Below, piece by piece: positions 10,162 through 20,800 of a stretch of DNA of 31,284 nt. The notes below the pieces were generated by a model, which worked only from the letters and a program-made list of their open reading frames with translations, was not told the DNA's origin and searched no databases. Position 1 is the first letter of the stretch. Every line of letters starts with the position of its first letter. Source of the stretch: Mastigamoeba balamuthi. Lineage: Eukaryota > Evosea > Mastigamoebida > Mastigamoebidae. The DNA is taken from positions 27,590-58,873 of the forward strand of contig CACRSC010000125.1 in assembly GCA_902651635.1 (NCBI GenBank), in the 5' to 3' direction. Position numbers and translations under genes: made by a program.

Positions 10162-13100
10162 CTACTGCTGCTGGGCCTTGTCGCGGTCGCGCTGCTCGAG
10201 CGGGGCGAGGTTCTGCGGGGGCTTGCGGTAGACGCCCGAGGGGTGGCGCACGGGCAGCGGGTGCCGCGACTCGCCGTTGTTGGTCTGCGGCCTCGAGCGC
10301 AGCATGTCGCTCGACGACTGCCGCGCCAGCGACATGGGCGACGGCGGGGCGCCGGCGCTCTGCTGGGCCGCCTGGTGCACGGGCGACGCCGTCGAGGGCG
10401 CCAGCTGCGGCGACAGCGTCGGCATCCTCGTCGTGATCATGATCTCGTCCAGCGTCGCCTGCACCTTGTCGTCGTCCCTGTGCTCCCGCAGAGGCCGCCG
10501 CGGCGACGCGTGTCAGAGCGCTGGGCACGGAGACAGCGCAGGAGACGCTGCGCCCTCCCCTCCACCACTCCCAGCCCGGCCAGAGGGAGGGCGCACAGTA
10601 TGGGGGTCCTCGCAGGGTCCTCGGAAGAGGCTGAGGACGGGGCGACGTCGCGCGCGTGCAGCGCCTTCATCGCGGCCTTGAGCATCGTGGCCAGCCTCCC
10701 GATGACCTGTGCGCCCCCAGCAGCGCGTGAGGGAACCGGCGCTGGGGCGCGGGGGAGAGCAGCGCACCTTGTCCTGCTTGCGCGTCTTCTCCTCGAGCGA
10801 GGGGATCTTGGCGTTCTCGTCCTTGAGCGTCTCGGTGAAGATGCACTGCGCGGGGAGGGAGGGAGGGAGGGGCGTCAGAGTGGCCGTGCGTGCTCTGTGC
10901 CTGGGGGGGCCGCACCTGCTGCTTGTACGACTGCTGCAGCTCCTGGAACTCCTTCTTCAGCGCCGCCTTCTTGGACAGCTTGTGCTGCGCCTCCTGGTAC
11001 TTGACCTGCGTCGCCTTGCGCAGCGATATCTCCGACTGCAGGTTGTGCGCCAGCGACGCTGCGAGCACCAACCAGCGTCAGACGTGGGCCCACGGGTGAT
11101 CGCCCCGCTCACCAAACTTCCTGTTGACCTCGTCGATGGTGGCGCCCTTGAGGTCGTCGAGCGACACCGAAGACTCCTCGCGCTGCGACAGCAGCGACGT
11201 CAGGTGCCTGTTCTCCTCCTGCGGGGGCGCGGAGACCACAGACAAGCGAGCGAGCGAGTGAGTGAGAGCCCTCAACCCGGCACCGCGGGGGGCTGCGGCG
11301 GGGCGCGGACCATCAGTTGCACGTTCATCGTCTTCATCGAGCCCAGGTCGGTCTCGAGGGCCTTGATGCGGCACAGCAGCTTCTGGCGGTCCCGCACGAT
11401 CTTGTCGAGGTCGGGGGACCTGCTTCCCGCGCTGCCGTCGCTCAGCACGGGCGCCTTGGGTCCGCCGGGCGTCCCCTCGCCGCTCTCGTACTCGTCCGAC
11501 GACTCGTAGCCCGGGCCCACGTTGATCATCAGCGGCGGCGGCGGAGTCGCTGGCATCCGCGGCGAGCACGAAGACGACGCCTGCTCGCGCGACCGCGGCC
11601 TCTCCCTGTTCTGGTTCGACCCCGACGGTATCTGCACCGACAGCCCAAGCGGCCTGCGCACGCCCACACGTTGTATGAGAGAATGCAAACCAAGTCGAAA
11701 CATGGAAAAAAACAAAGTCGGTAGAAAAAACCAAGTCGAAACCAAGAGGAAACAAAGTCCGCGGCTGGGCAGCGGCGGCGCAGCTGGCGCGCACCTCCTG
11801 TCGGCGAGCTTGCTGGAGGAGGTGGGGCGGTCCTGCATCAGCGTGGGGGTCTGCGGCTGCGAGAAGAGGCCGGGCGAGGGCGGCAAGAAGACCGAGACGC
11901 CGTTGGACGACTCGCTTACGCTCGCGTTGAGCGGGAACGCGGAGCACATGTCGAACGAGGTGGCCCCGGGCGACATGTCCGCCTGGGGCGCTGGCGCGTC
12001 GATGGGCGCCCGCATGCCGCGCGTCTCCAGGGACGCCAGGTAGTTTGCCGAGTCCCACACGGTCTGCAGCAGATATTCGGAGATTAATTAATTCGGAGAT
12101 ATTTCCGCGGGAGCAAATCAGTTGATGCCCGCGGCTTGGCGCGCTTGCGGAGGGGCACCGACCATCTCGAGCGATATCGAGACCTTGGACTTGTCAGACG
12201 AGGTGACGGCGAGCGAGTACTCGCGCGTCTCGCCAAACTGAAGGTGGTCCGCAATCGTCGTGAATCTGTTTTTCCGGGAAATGCCGGAACTGACGTCAGA
12301 TGTGTGACGTGGGCGATGCCCGCCACTTGGCCCGCGCACTGCAGAACAGCGTAGCCGTAGTAGAAGAAGCGCTTGCCCTCGCGGCGGTCGTCCCCCGAGC
12401 CCAGCACGTCGCACCTGAAAAACTCCACCACGACAGCAGCCCTCGGGTTGGCTAGCATGCTCTGTGGGTCCGCCCCGAGATATCAGGAGAAGATACGACA
12501 GAAGATACCAACGCAGATTCCTGGATCTTGCGATGGGGAGCAGCACACGTAACTTTGGAGACTGTCAGGGGCACAGAGGTGTCCCACGAGGGCCGTATGG
12601 ACGGCAGGCTGATGAACGTGATCTGGCGGGGGCCTCTGGGGTCAGTGCCGCGTCCGCAAATCAATTGTGCACGCGCCTTGGACGACGACGGCTTGAGGTT
12701 CGCCAGTGTCTCCGATTCAGAAAGGTACATCGTGCAGAACGGGATTCGCCTCACCGGCTTGGCCGTGGGGTCCTGGCGCAGCAACGGGCAGAGAGAGAGA
12801 GACAGATATTTCAGATTTGGGAATCAGGGCGCGGGAACAAATCAGCTGATTTGCCCCGCCGGGATCGGGAGGCGCACCGTCATAGCCTTCTCAGCCAGCG
12901 ACATGTACTCCTCGACGTCGTCAAAGGGCTGCAGGACGGCGAGGAGGCTCTGGATCCTGGGCAGGTCCTCGAGGAACCCGTGCAGCTCGACCTCGAGCCT
13001 GAGCAGGTCCCTCGCGGCGCTGAACTGCGCCCTCTCGTCGCTGATCGACGGCTCGCGGTTCATCGACACAAGCATGTACGCCCCCTCCTCGTTGAGGACC

Positions 13101-14930
13101 AGCCCCAGGTGGTACCTGGCAACAAGCGGCCACACGGTGAGCAGGAGAGGAGGAGGAGGACGACAACGACGACGAGGACGAGGACAGGGCAACAGAGTGG
13201 GAGAGGAGGCGCACTGGCAGGCGGGCTGGAGCTCGCTCAGGGGCACAGCGCATTTAGCGAGGTACTTCTTGGTCGAGTAGTCGATGAGAGCGAGGAACAG
13301 CCCTGCGGATGGAAGGAAGGAAGGTGGTGGGTGGATGAGCCAAAAACCGCACAGCCCAGACGCAACACGCAACAAACGCAATAGCCGTACAACCACAACA
13401 AAAACAAAGCAACACATCCCCTCTCGCCACGGAGCTCGCAGCAAGCATTGGCGTGCTCAACTGGGCGGCACGACGAGGGCGCCAGCGCAGCAATTTGCAC
13501 AGAGCGAGACGACAGAAAAACGGGATGAGAACAAAGAAACGAAAAGTTGCCGAGAACGGACGCATAGAGCACAACGCGCTCTTCTTCCAAAGCCGGCCCG
13601 AGACCGAGAGCAGAACGCTGACGCAAACACGCATCCGGCAATCGCGGAAAACGCAGCACCGCGAACCCCTTCTGCCCCCTCCACCCCCCAATGCAAGCAA
13701 ACGGCAACGGCTCGGCCGCTCACTTGCCCCCCACCCACCCCACCCCCCAACCCCCCCACGGACTTCCCGGCCAGCAACCCACCTTCCTCCTCGATGCCAT
13801 TCTGCGGCACGTCAATCCGCATGGGCTCCTGCCACACAGCGTTCCTGCGACGGGTGAGAGAGAGAGAGAGTGAGTGAGTGAGAGAGCAGCGTATTGAGTG
13901 TGTGAGGGCTCAGGCAATAAAGGGGCAAAGGGCGCCCATCTTCTGTGTGCTCCCGTCTTCCACCCGCCCCTCGCCCTCCCCCCATTCGGTCGGTCGGCCC
14001 GCACCGCATGGTCTTGGCGATGAGCGTGGTGGCGCGGGCCTGCTTCTTGGCGCGCTGCTCCGAGGCGGTCTTGGCGAGGGCGAAGGGGCTGGGCACGTTG
14101 CCTGCGACGAGGGGCAGGTTGATGGCCGCGTGCACGTGCACCGTGAACCACGTCCGCTGAACGCCCCCCGGCCAGACCGGAATCAGCCCCCTCGAGTCCC
14201 CCCCAGGGGGTGAGCGCAGCACCTGGTCGACGGGCGTGTAGACGTCGACGACGAGCTTGCCGGGCGCCTCCTTGAGGTCGGGCGAGTCCTTGTGCTTCTG
14301 GTGGGGCTGCTCATCAGCAACAGCTCCCCACACACACACACACGCACACACACACACGGGGGCGAGGGCAGGGACGCACCCGCTGGAGCTCGATGGTCTG
14401 GGACCAGCGGCGGGCGGGCAGGGGGCTGCCGGCGGCCGCGCGGATGTGGGCGATGGCGGGGTCGAGCGCCAGCACGTAGTGCCCAAACGTCTCGACCACC
14501 GGCTGCCCCTTGCGCCTGTTCACCTCGTTGGCCGTGATGAACAGCTTCGGGTGCGACTGCTCGATCAGGTCTACCCCCCCATACCCGTCCCGCACCGCCG
14601 TTTCCGCCCCGAGACGCGTCAGAAAACCGCTAGGAAGCTCCCCCCTCCCCCGCAGACCCCCCGAGAGGGAGAGGGAGAGGAGGAGGAGGAGGAAAAGGGA
14701 ACCGGACCGGGGGCGGGCGAGGGCATGTCGAGCGGCAGGTGGAAGAGGAAGGTGTTGGTGGCGAACTTGGGCGAGCGGGTGTTGCGCTGGACCTCTGTGC
14801 GGGCCGTGCGGCCGCGGTCGGGCGAGCTGGCCGCCTCGAGCACCAGCGCCACAAAGTAGTTGGACTTGCGCGCAAACGCGCAGTCGCGGATCGTCACCGA
14901 CACCCCCGACGCCGCCCCGTCCTCCGCCAT
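10162..14930 (-). CDS. Protein with C2-like repeats and a coiled coil (CCDC33-like layout)
   Basis: An 18-exon model keeps frame throughout and gives about 911 residues. Exons (minus): 14930-14708, 14570-14380, 14306-14223, 14156-14005, 13844-13783, 13302-13215, 13115-12878, 12772-12677, 12622-12554, 12461-12340, 12265-12163, 12063-11795, 11653-11311, 11218-11113, 11058-10916, 10845-10768, 10706-10654, 10477-10162. The first two thirds show three C2-like beta repeats, with landmarks NYFVALVLEAASS/NTFLFHLP, TWFTVHVHAAINLP/LFLALIDYS and ITFISLPSIRPSW/YSLAVTSSDKSKVSISLE. A Ser/Pro-rich linker, a heptad coiled coil (about 11650-10660) and a basic Gln-rich tail follow. Vertebrate CCDC33 has C2 plus coiled-coil parts, so I suggest that family tentatively. 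Introns 8 and 17 would need GC donors, and the borders of intron 9 are uncertain. The function is unknown. Confidence 0.7.
13727..13757 (-). other. Potential G-quadruplex in intron 5 of the C2/coiled-coil gene
   Basis: Five G runs of 7, 6, 4, 3 and 6 on the transcribed (minus) sense, with 1-2-base spacers. They start about 25 bases after the splice donor of the gene's longest intron (13303-13782, 480 nt). Confidence 0.7.
13857..13884. repeat. (GA)n/GAGT microsatellite
   Basis: A GA-rich tract followed by GAGT units, in intron 4 of the C2/coiled-coil gene near its acceptor, where it supplies a pyrimidine tract on the transcribed strand. Confidence 0.8.
14330..14358. repeat. (CA)n microsatellite
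   Basis: An imperfect CA repeat inside intron 2 (14307-14379) of the C2/coiled-coil gene; it reads as GT repeats in the transcript. Confidence 0.85.
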
Positions 14931-15487
14931 CCGCCAGTCCGGGCCGGGGTGTGGGCGCGCGCTTTGTGGGCCTGGCCTCTTGCCTTGCCTTCTTTGCGCC
15001 CGCCTGCGATTTGGATTACCGCGAAAATGCGGAGTTGCGCGCACCCCCGCCGCGAGCTTCCGCGCGATATTTTTGTGTGCGATCGATCTCGGGTTAAGTG
15101 CGCGCGGCGCGCCGTTTGGGGCGCCCGGCGCAATAAATTGAACTGTATTGCTATTTTCGGGGCGGTCGAAAAAATGGCGGGGCGGTCTCTCGGCGTTTGT
15201 CCGGGTCCGCGCGCGCACGCCCGTTGCCGCGCGGAACTCTCCGCGGGCCTGTTCCGCGGGCTCGGCCCCCCCGCTGACTCCCCGGTCTTTCTTCGAAGAT
15301 ATTTCTCGCCACCGGCGATCTCTCAGCCGCCTTGCATTGCACCACCGCCATTCCCATCCCATCTCTCCGTGCGACGGTGCTCGCGAGCATTCCGTGGGGC
15401 GCCTTGCCCGCGGGTCGACATGTCCGAGATATTTTCGAGATATTGCCACGTCGCGGGATACTCGGGATATCTCGCAACCAAGAGAGA
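14931..15487. promoter_or_regulatory. Bidirectional promoter region between the C2/coiled-coil gene and PIG-K
   Basis: 557 bases between divergent starts. The PIG-K side holds a cluster of GAGATATT and GGGATATCTCGC motifs (about 15295 and 15423-15475) ending about 13 bases before its start codon. The middle carries a short A/T patch (CAATAAATTG). I see no gene in it. Confidence 0.45.
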
Positions 15488-17108
15488 ATGAACGCGTTGG
15501 CGCTGAGCGGACTGTCGCTGGCGCTGCTGGCGGCCGGCGCCTCGTCTGCGGCCGCGGGGCGGCACACGAACAACTGGGCGGTGGTGGTGGGGACGTCGAG
15601 CTTCTGGTTCAACTACCGGCACGTGTCCAACGCGCTGGGCGTCTACCGCACGCTGCGCCGGCTGGGCGTCCCCGACTCCAACGTCATCCTCATGCTCGCC
15701 GACGACATGGCCTGCAACCCGCGCAACGCCTACGGCGGCCAGGTCTACGCCAGCGAGGAGCACGAGCCCAACCTCTACGGCGACCACGTCGAGGTCGACT
15801 ACAGGGGCGCCGGTACTCCCGCCCAAGCCCACGCGTCTCTCGGGGGGTTTCCGTCGTCCGCTTCTTCACGCTTCCGCGTCGCTTCTCCCCGACGCCCCCC
15901 CCCCTGTCTGGCGTCGTGGCCGTTTTGCACGCCACGTTTGCGTCTCGCCTCCCGCTGGCGTTGCCCCGCCGACGTGGCGTTGGGGGGGCCAAATCACTGG
16001 TGTCCCACGCTCAAAGTGATGACGTGGCAGTGACGTGCGTGCCCCGTGCGTTCATGGAAAGCTCGAGTGCTGCCAGACGCAATTGAGGGGGTTTTGCAAT
16101 TAATTGACTTGGGGGCTGAGCCCCGCCCTCAGGGCCTCTGGGTGTTTGCGGCGTTCCCTCTGCCCTCCTCCTCTCACCCATCGCTGCCTCGGCGGCGCGG
16201 GCGCAGAGGTGACTGTCGAGAACTTCCTGCGGGTGCTCGAGGGCAGGCACAGCGACCACGTGCCCCGCGGCAAGCGGCTGCTCTCGGACGAGTCGAGCAA
16301 CATCCTCGTCTACCTCGTGCGCCACCGCCAGCGCCAGCGGGCCTCCTCCAGACTGACGGGGGCGGGGGGCGACGGCGGGCAGACGGGGCACGGGGGCGAC
16401 CAGTTCCTCAAGTTCCAGGACGCGGAGGAGCTGACGAGCGCGGACCTGGCGGACGCGTTCCAGCAGATGTACGAGAAGGGGCGCTACCACGAGATCCTCT
16501 TCGTCTCGGACACGTGCCAGGCGGCGACGCTGAGCGACCGCCTGTTCAGCCCCAACGTCCTCACGCTGGCCTGCAGCCGCCGCGGCGAGAGCTCGTACTC
16601 GTACCGCTCGGACACGGACCTCGGCCTCAGCGTCATCGACCGCTTCACGTTCCACACGCTGCAGTTCTTCGAGCAGCGCGTCGCGCGCAACTCGACGGCG
16701 ACGCTCGGCGAGCTCATGGCCACGTACGACTACTCGAAGCTGCACTCCAACGCGCTGCTGCGCACGGACCTCTTCGGCCGCCCCGCCGACCGCGTGCTGC
16801 TCACCGACTTCTTCGGCTCGCCCGTCCCGCGCGACGTCGTCGCCGCCGACGGCAGCTTCTGGGACGGCGACTCGCGTGCCCCTGCAGCGGCCGCCTCTGC
16901 CGAGTCGTCGACGCGGTCGCTCCGCGAGCTGCGCGACCAGCGCGCGGGCCACGAGGCGCTGGCGGTGCCCCGCGAGCGCGTGGGGGCGCAGAGGGGCGCC
17001 GCGAGGGCCCCGGCGGCCATCGACGAGCGCGCGCCGTTTGAGCAGCGCGTCGGGCTGGCGGCGTTTGCGGCGCTGGTCACCAGCGTGGCGCTCTCGCTGC
17101 TCAGGTGA
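15488..17108 (+). CDS. PIGK: GPI-anchor transamidase catalytic subunit (PIG-K/GPI8)
   Basis: The cysteine protease of the ER GPI-transamidase complex, which cuts C-terminal signals and joins proteins to GPI. Exons 15488-15812, 16207-16316 and 16383-17108 give 386 residues (human 395). A signal peptide is followed by [19 protein letters not shown], the conserved peptidase C13 start. The catalytic His is in TGHGG (His148) and the Cys in DTCQ (Cys190). Their spacing of 42 residues equals that of human PIG-K. One C-terminal membrane span follows ([18 protein letters not shown]). Intron 2 (66 nt) is stop-free, a multiple of three, and sits directly before TGHGG; removal is required to rebuild the family motif. 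The last codons (CTC AGG TGA) could alternatively be a GTGAGC donor into a short further exon. Confidence 0.94.
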
Positions 17109-17834
17109 GCGCCTCTTCCCTCTCCTCCCGGCGGCTCCCTGTCTCTCCGCCCCCCCCCAGGGCATCGCTTGTGCCGAGCAACACGCGAACACGTACCATC
17201 CTTTCTTTCCCCCGGGCTGCTCCCGCTCTGCTCTGCCGCCCGCACTCGCAACTCTTCGCCTGCAGCCGATGCAGCGCCCGCTGTCCGCTGAGGCGTGGCG
17301 TCAACCCCCCAAAACCGTAAGGCCATGTGAGCGTACATCCAAGTAGCGTCGGCCATGAAAGCGAGGGAGAGGGGCCACCATTGTTTGCATCAATGGTGGG
17401 GGTGTTAGAGGCCATAAAATGCCAGTGAAATGTGCCATAACCACCTAGTGAAGGATGCCGCTCTCCTGACACCGAAAAATTGGTCCTGCTCCTGTTTCAC
17501 GAAAGAAGCGGCGGCAGCTTGCCACAGGCAATAGTGGGTGTCACCACTTGTCATTTGTCAACAGCCAATCCAATTGCTACAGTTCAGGGCTCGCCCTTTG
17601 TGTGGAATACAATCGGAATTCCTTATGGACCCTTCTGGAATAGCACTGCAGTTCAACTTTGCTGACTTTCTGCTCTCCTTCTTTTCCTCATATTCCTCCT
17701 CGAGCACCGAGGACCGGGCTAGCAGCCTCGGGGGCAGTTGTTCTTTAGAACGTGCTTCTGGAACTGGAGATCACCTGCGGAGGTCGGAAATCTCGGTTCT
17801 ACAATCGCTGAGACCATAAATAGATTTGTACAAA
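17109..17834. other. Intergenic region upstream of PDE-B
   Basis: 726 bases, clearly A/T-richer than the genes. It includes a stem-loop at 17375-17399 (9-bp perfect stem, 7-base loop) and several GGCCAT-containing words nearby. The end towards PDE-B carries the promoter. Short reading frames here show none of the codon bias of the genes and look random. Confidence 0.5.
17785..17796 (+). promoter_or_regulatory. AATCTC-type promoter motif of PDE-B
   Basis: CGGAAATCTCGG lies about 40-50 bases before the PDE-B start. The same GAAATCTCGG core occurs before PDE-C. An A/T-rich ATAAATAGAT follows between the motif and the start codon. Confidence 0.35.
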
Positions 17835-20800
17835 ATGACCCGCTGTAGTGCAGCCACCCTGGCCCTGCTGCTCCTCGTGGCGGGTGCGCCTACGGCTCTA
17901 TGTGGGTGCGCAGTGGTCTTCACCCCAGAGCACAGTCAGGACTGTACTCTCGCCTGACAACTGCTGTCTGGGGGGTCAGAGACCTACCGTGGATGGAAGT
18001 CATTGTGCTCAAGGCCACCAGCACCGTCGACGAGACCTACGCTGGCCTCACCAATGCACGGCGCGCCCGCCGCAGCTCTCTCCCGTGTCCCAACAGCTCG
18101 GCGCCACTGTCTCCAGATGGTGCAGATCGTGGCAGCCCAGGCGGAGAGGACGCTCTCCAGTGGCCGCCAGGACAGCAACGCGCACCTCACAGACCTCACG
18201 TACGTGCCCGGCAAGTTCCCGGGCAGTGCAGCCACCCTGGCCCTGCTGCTCCTCGTGGCGGGTGCGCCTACGGCTCTATGTGGGTGCGCAGTGGTCTTCA
18301 CCCCAGAGCACAGTCAGGACTGTACTCTCGCCTGACAACTGCTGTCTGGGGGGGTCAGAGACCTACCGTGGATGGAAGTCATTGTGCTCAAGGCCACCAG
18401 CACCGTCGACGAGACCTACGCTGGCCTCACCAATGCACGGCGCGCCCGCCGCAGCTCTCTCCCGTGTCCCAACAGCTCGGCGCCACTGTCTCCAGATGGT
18501 GCAGATCGTGGCAGCCCAGGCGGAGAGGACGCTCTCCAGTGGCCGCCAGGACAGCAACGCGCACCTCACAGACCTCACGTACGTGCCCGGCAAGTTCCCG
18601 GGCCTCGTGGACACCCGCCCCTCGCGCATCTTCGAGGTACTGGCAGGCGGAGCAGCGGGCGTGGAGGACTCAGTCCGCTCACACGCTCGCACGCGCAGTT
18701 CTCGATCGGCAACGTGACGCACGACGGCGACGACGAGGACCCGACGCTCAACGCGAGCATCGGGGGCTCGTGCGGCTGCAGGGCCGAGTGGGAGGCCCTC
18801 TGCAACGCCACGCAGCAGGCGCGCAGCGGGGCCGCGTGCGTGTCGTGCGCCCGCGCGTGCGAGGGCCTCCTGCTCTGGCAGATGAGCTCCGCGATGAGCC
18901 CCGTCGTCGCAGGGATGGCCCCGTCCCTGTCGCTGGTCTCGGGCTGGGTCATCGCGCGGGCCTGGCGGGCCAACACGGCAACCATGCTCGGGCGCGACTT
19001 CAAGACGGTGTGGTCCGTGGAGCCGCGGTCGGTGGCCACGGGCATCTACTCGCGGGCCCCGGACAACGGCACCGTCTACAACAGCTCGCGCAACGTCGGG
19101 TACCCGATGCTCCCCATGTCCAACGGCCTCGCGCGCAACGACCGCGCGCCCCGGTGGACGCAGCCCTACTGGAACGTCGTCCGACAGAGTGCGCACCCCG
19201 CGCGCTGCGGCCCCCGCGTTGCGCTCACGCGGGTCTCTGCAGCGGTGATGAACAGCTGCGGCGTGGCAATGTGGACGCCGCACGGCGAGCTGCTGGCGAC
19301 GCTCTTCGTGGACCTGGCGATGGACGTCTCCAAGGCCCTCTTCCTGAACCTCACCATCGACTCCCCGGGTACGTGCGGAGCGCCGGCGCGCGCTGGCTGT
19401 CGTTGCCACTGACGATAGCGACTGCCCGCCAGTGCCGGTGCTGGCGGTGATGGCGCAGAGCTCGGGGGCTGTGGTGGCTGCGCCAGGGCGCACTGAGGAT
19501 GCGCTGTGGGGCTCGTGTCTCAACCACCTGTGCAACGTGTTCAACCTCTCCAGCGACATGGAGAAGGTCGCGCTGATGGACCTCGGGTACTCGCAGTACG
19601 TCGACGTGGTCATCGGGGGCAGGGACTACATCGTATTCGCACAGAGCCTCAAGCTCGGCTGGAAGCTCTGGTTCTTCTGTCTCAGATCCGACGCCTTCCC
19701 GAAGAGCGGTGCGTTGTGGCCAAGCCGGGGTCCGCCGCACAACAACAGACTCACATGTCGACCCAGAGGACAACACGGCGATGGTAGTGTCCGTCTCGGT
19801 CGTCATTCCCTTGGCCGTTCTGTGCAGCGCGTTCGCAGCCGCTCTGGTGGCGCTGCACAGGAGGATGCAGAAGAGGGTCCACGAGCTCGAGGCCACGCTG
19901 GGGTCGGTGGCCTCTGTCAACGTGATCGGGACGCCAGCCGAGGACGCTATCAAGATGCTGCTCGAGGTCCAAAAGAAGGCCAGGATGCCGCAGGAGCTCA
20001 AGGGGGACCTCAACCGGGTGGTGGCCCTCATCGCGACCAACAAGCTGTTCAAGGCCGACTCCAACCTCCGCGAGAAGCTCCAGGAGTTCCGTGCGGCATA
20101 GCCAGAGGGCGACGCACAGAGTCTCACGATGCGAGCGCAGATCTGGAGACGGAGGTCAACGACTTCCTGGTCAACGTGCTCGCGACGGAGACGCAGAGGC
20201 ACACGGGCGAGCGCATGGGCGAGACGCAGTCGAGCAGGCAGATGTCCGGCCTCATCACGTTCCGCGTGTGCCAGGAACTCGACGCTGTGGCCACCGTCAG
20301 GGAGGCGGGCGACATCACGTCGTGGAACTTTGACGTCGAGTGCATCCGGATACCAACTGGGGCGACGCTGCTTGAGGTGGTGGGGATGGCCATCCTCGAG
20401 TCGGACGGTCTCATCTCGGAGCTGGGGCTCGACTACCGCTACGTCCAGACGTTCCTCAGGAGCATCGAGGCGCTGTACAGGGACAACCCCTACCACAACG
20501 CCAGGCACGCAGCAGACGTGGCCCAGGCCACGTACGCGCTGGTCAAGGGGTGCACGACGGCGCAGTTCACGCCGCTGGAGAGGCTGGCGGCGGTGGTGGC
20601 GGCGGTGATACACGACGTGGGGCACCCGGGGGTGAACAACGCGTTCCTGCAGTCGACGATGGACGCGCTGCACGTGCGGTACAACGGGGCGAGCGTGCTG
20701 GAGAGCATGCACAGCGCCGAGGGGATGCGGGTGCTGCTGGGCGACGAGTGCAACTTTGTGCGGGGCAAGCTGCCCCAGGCCGACGTGGTGGAGCTGCACC

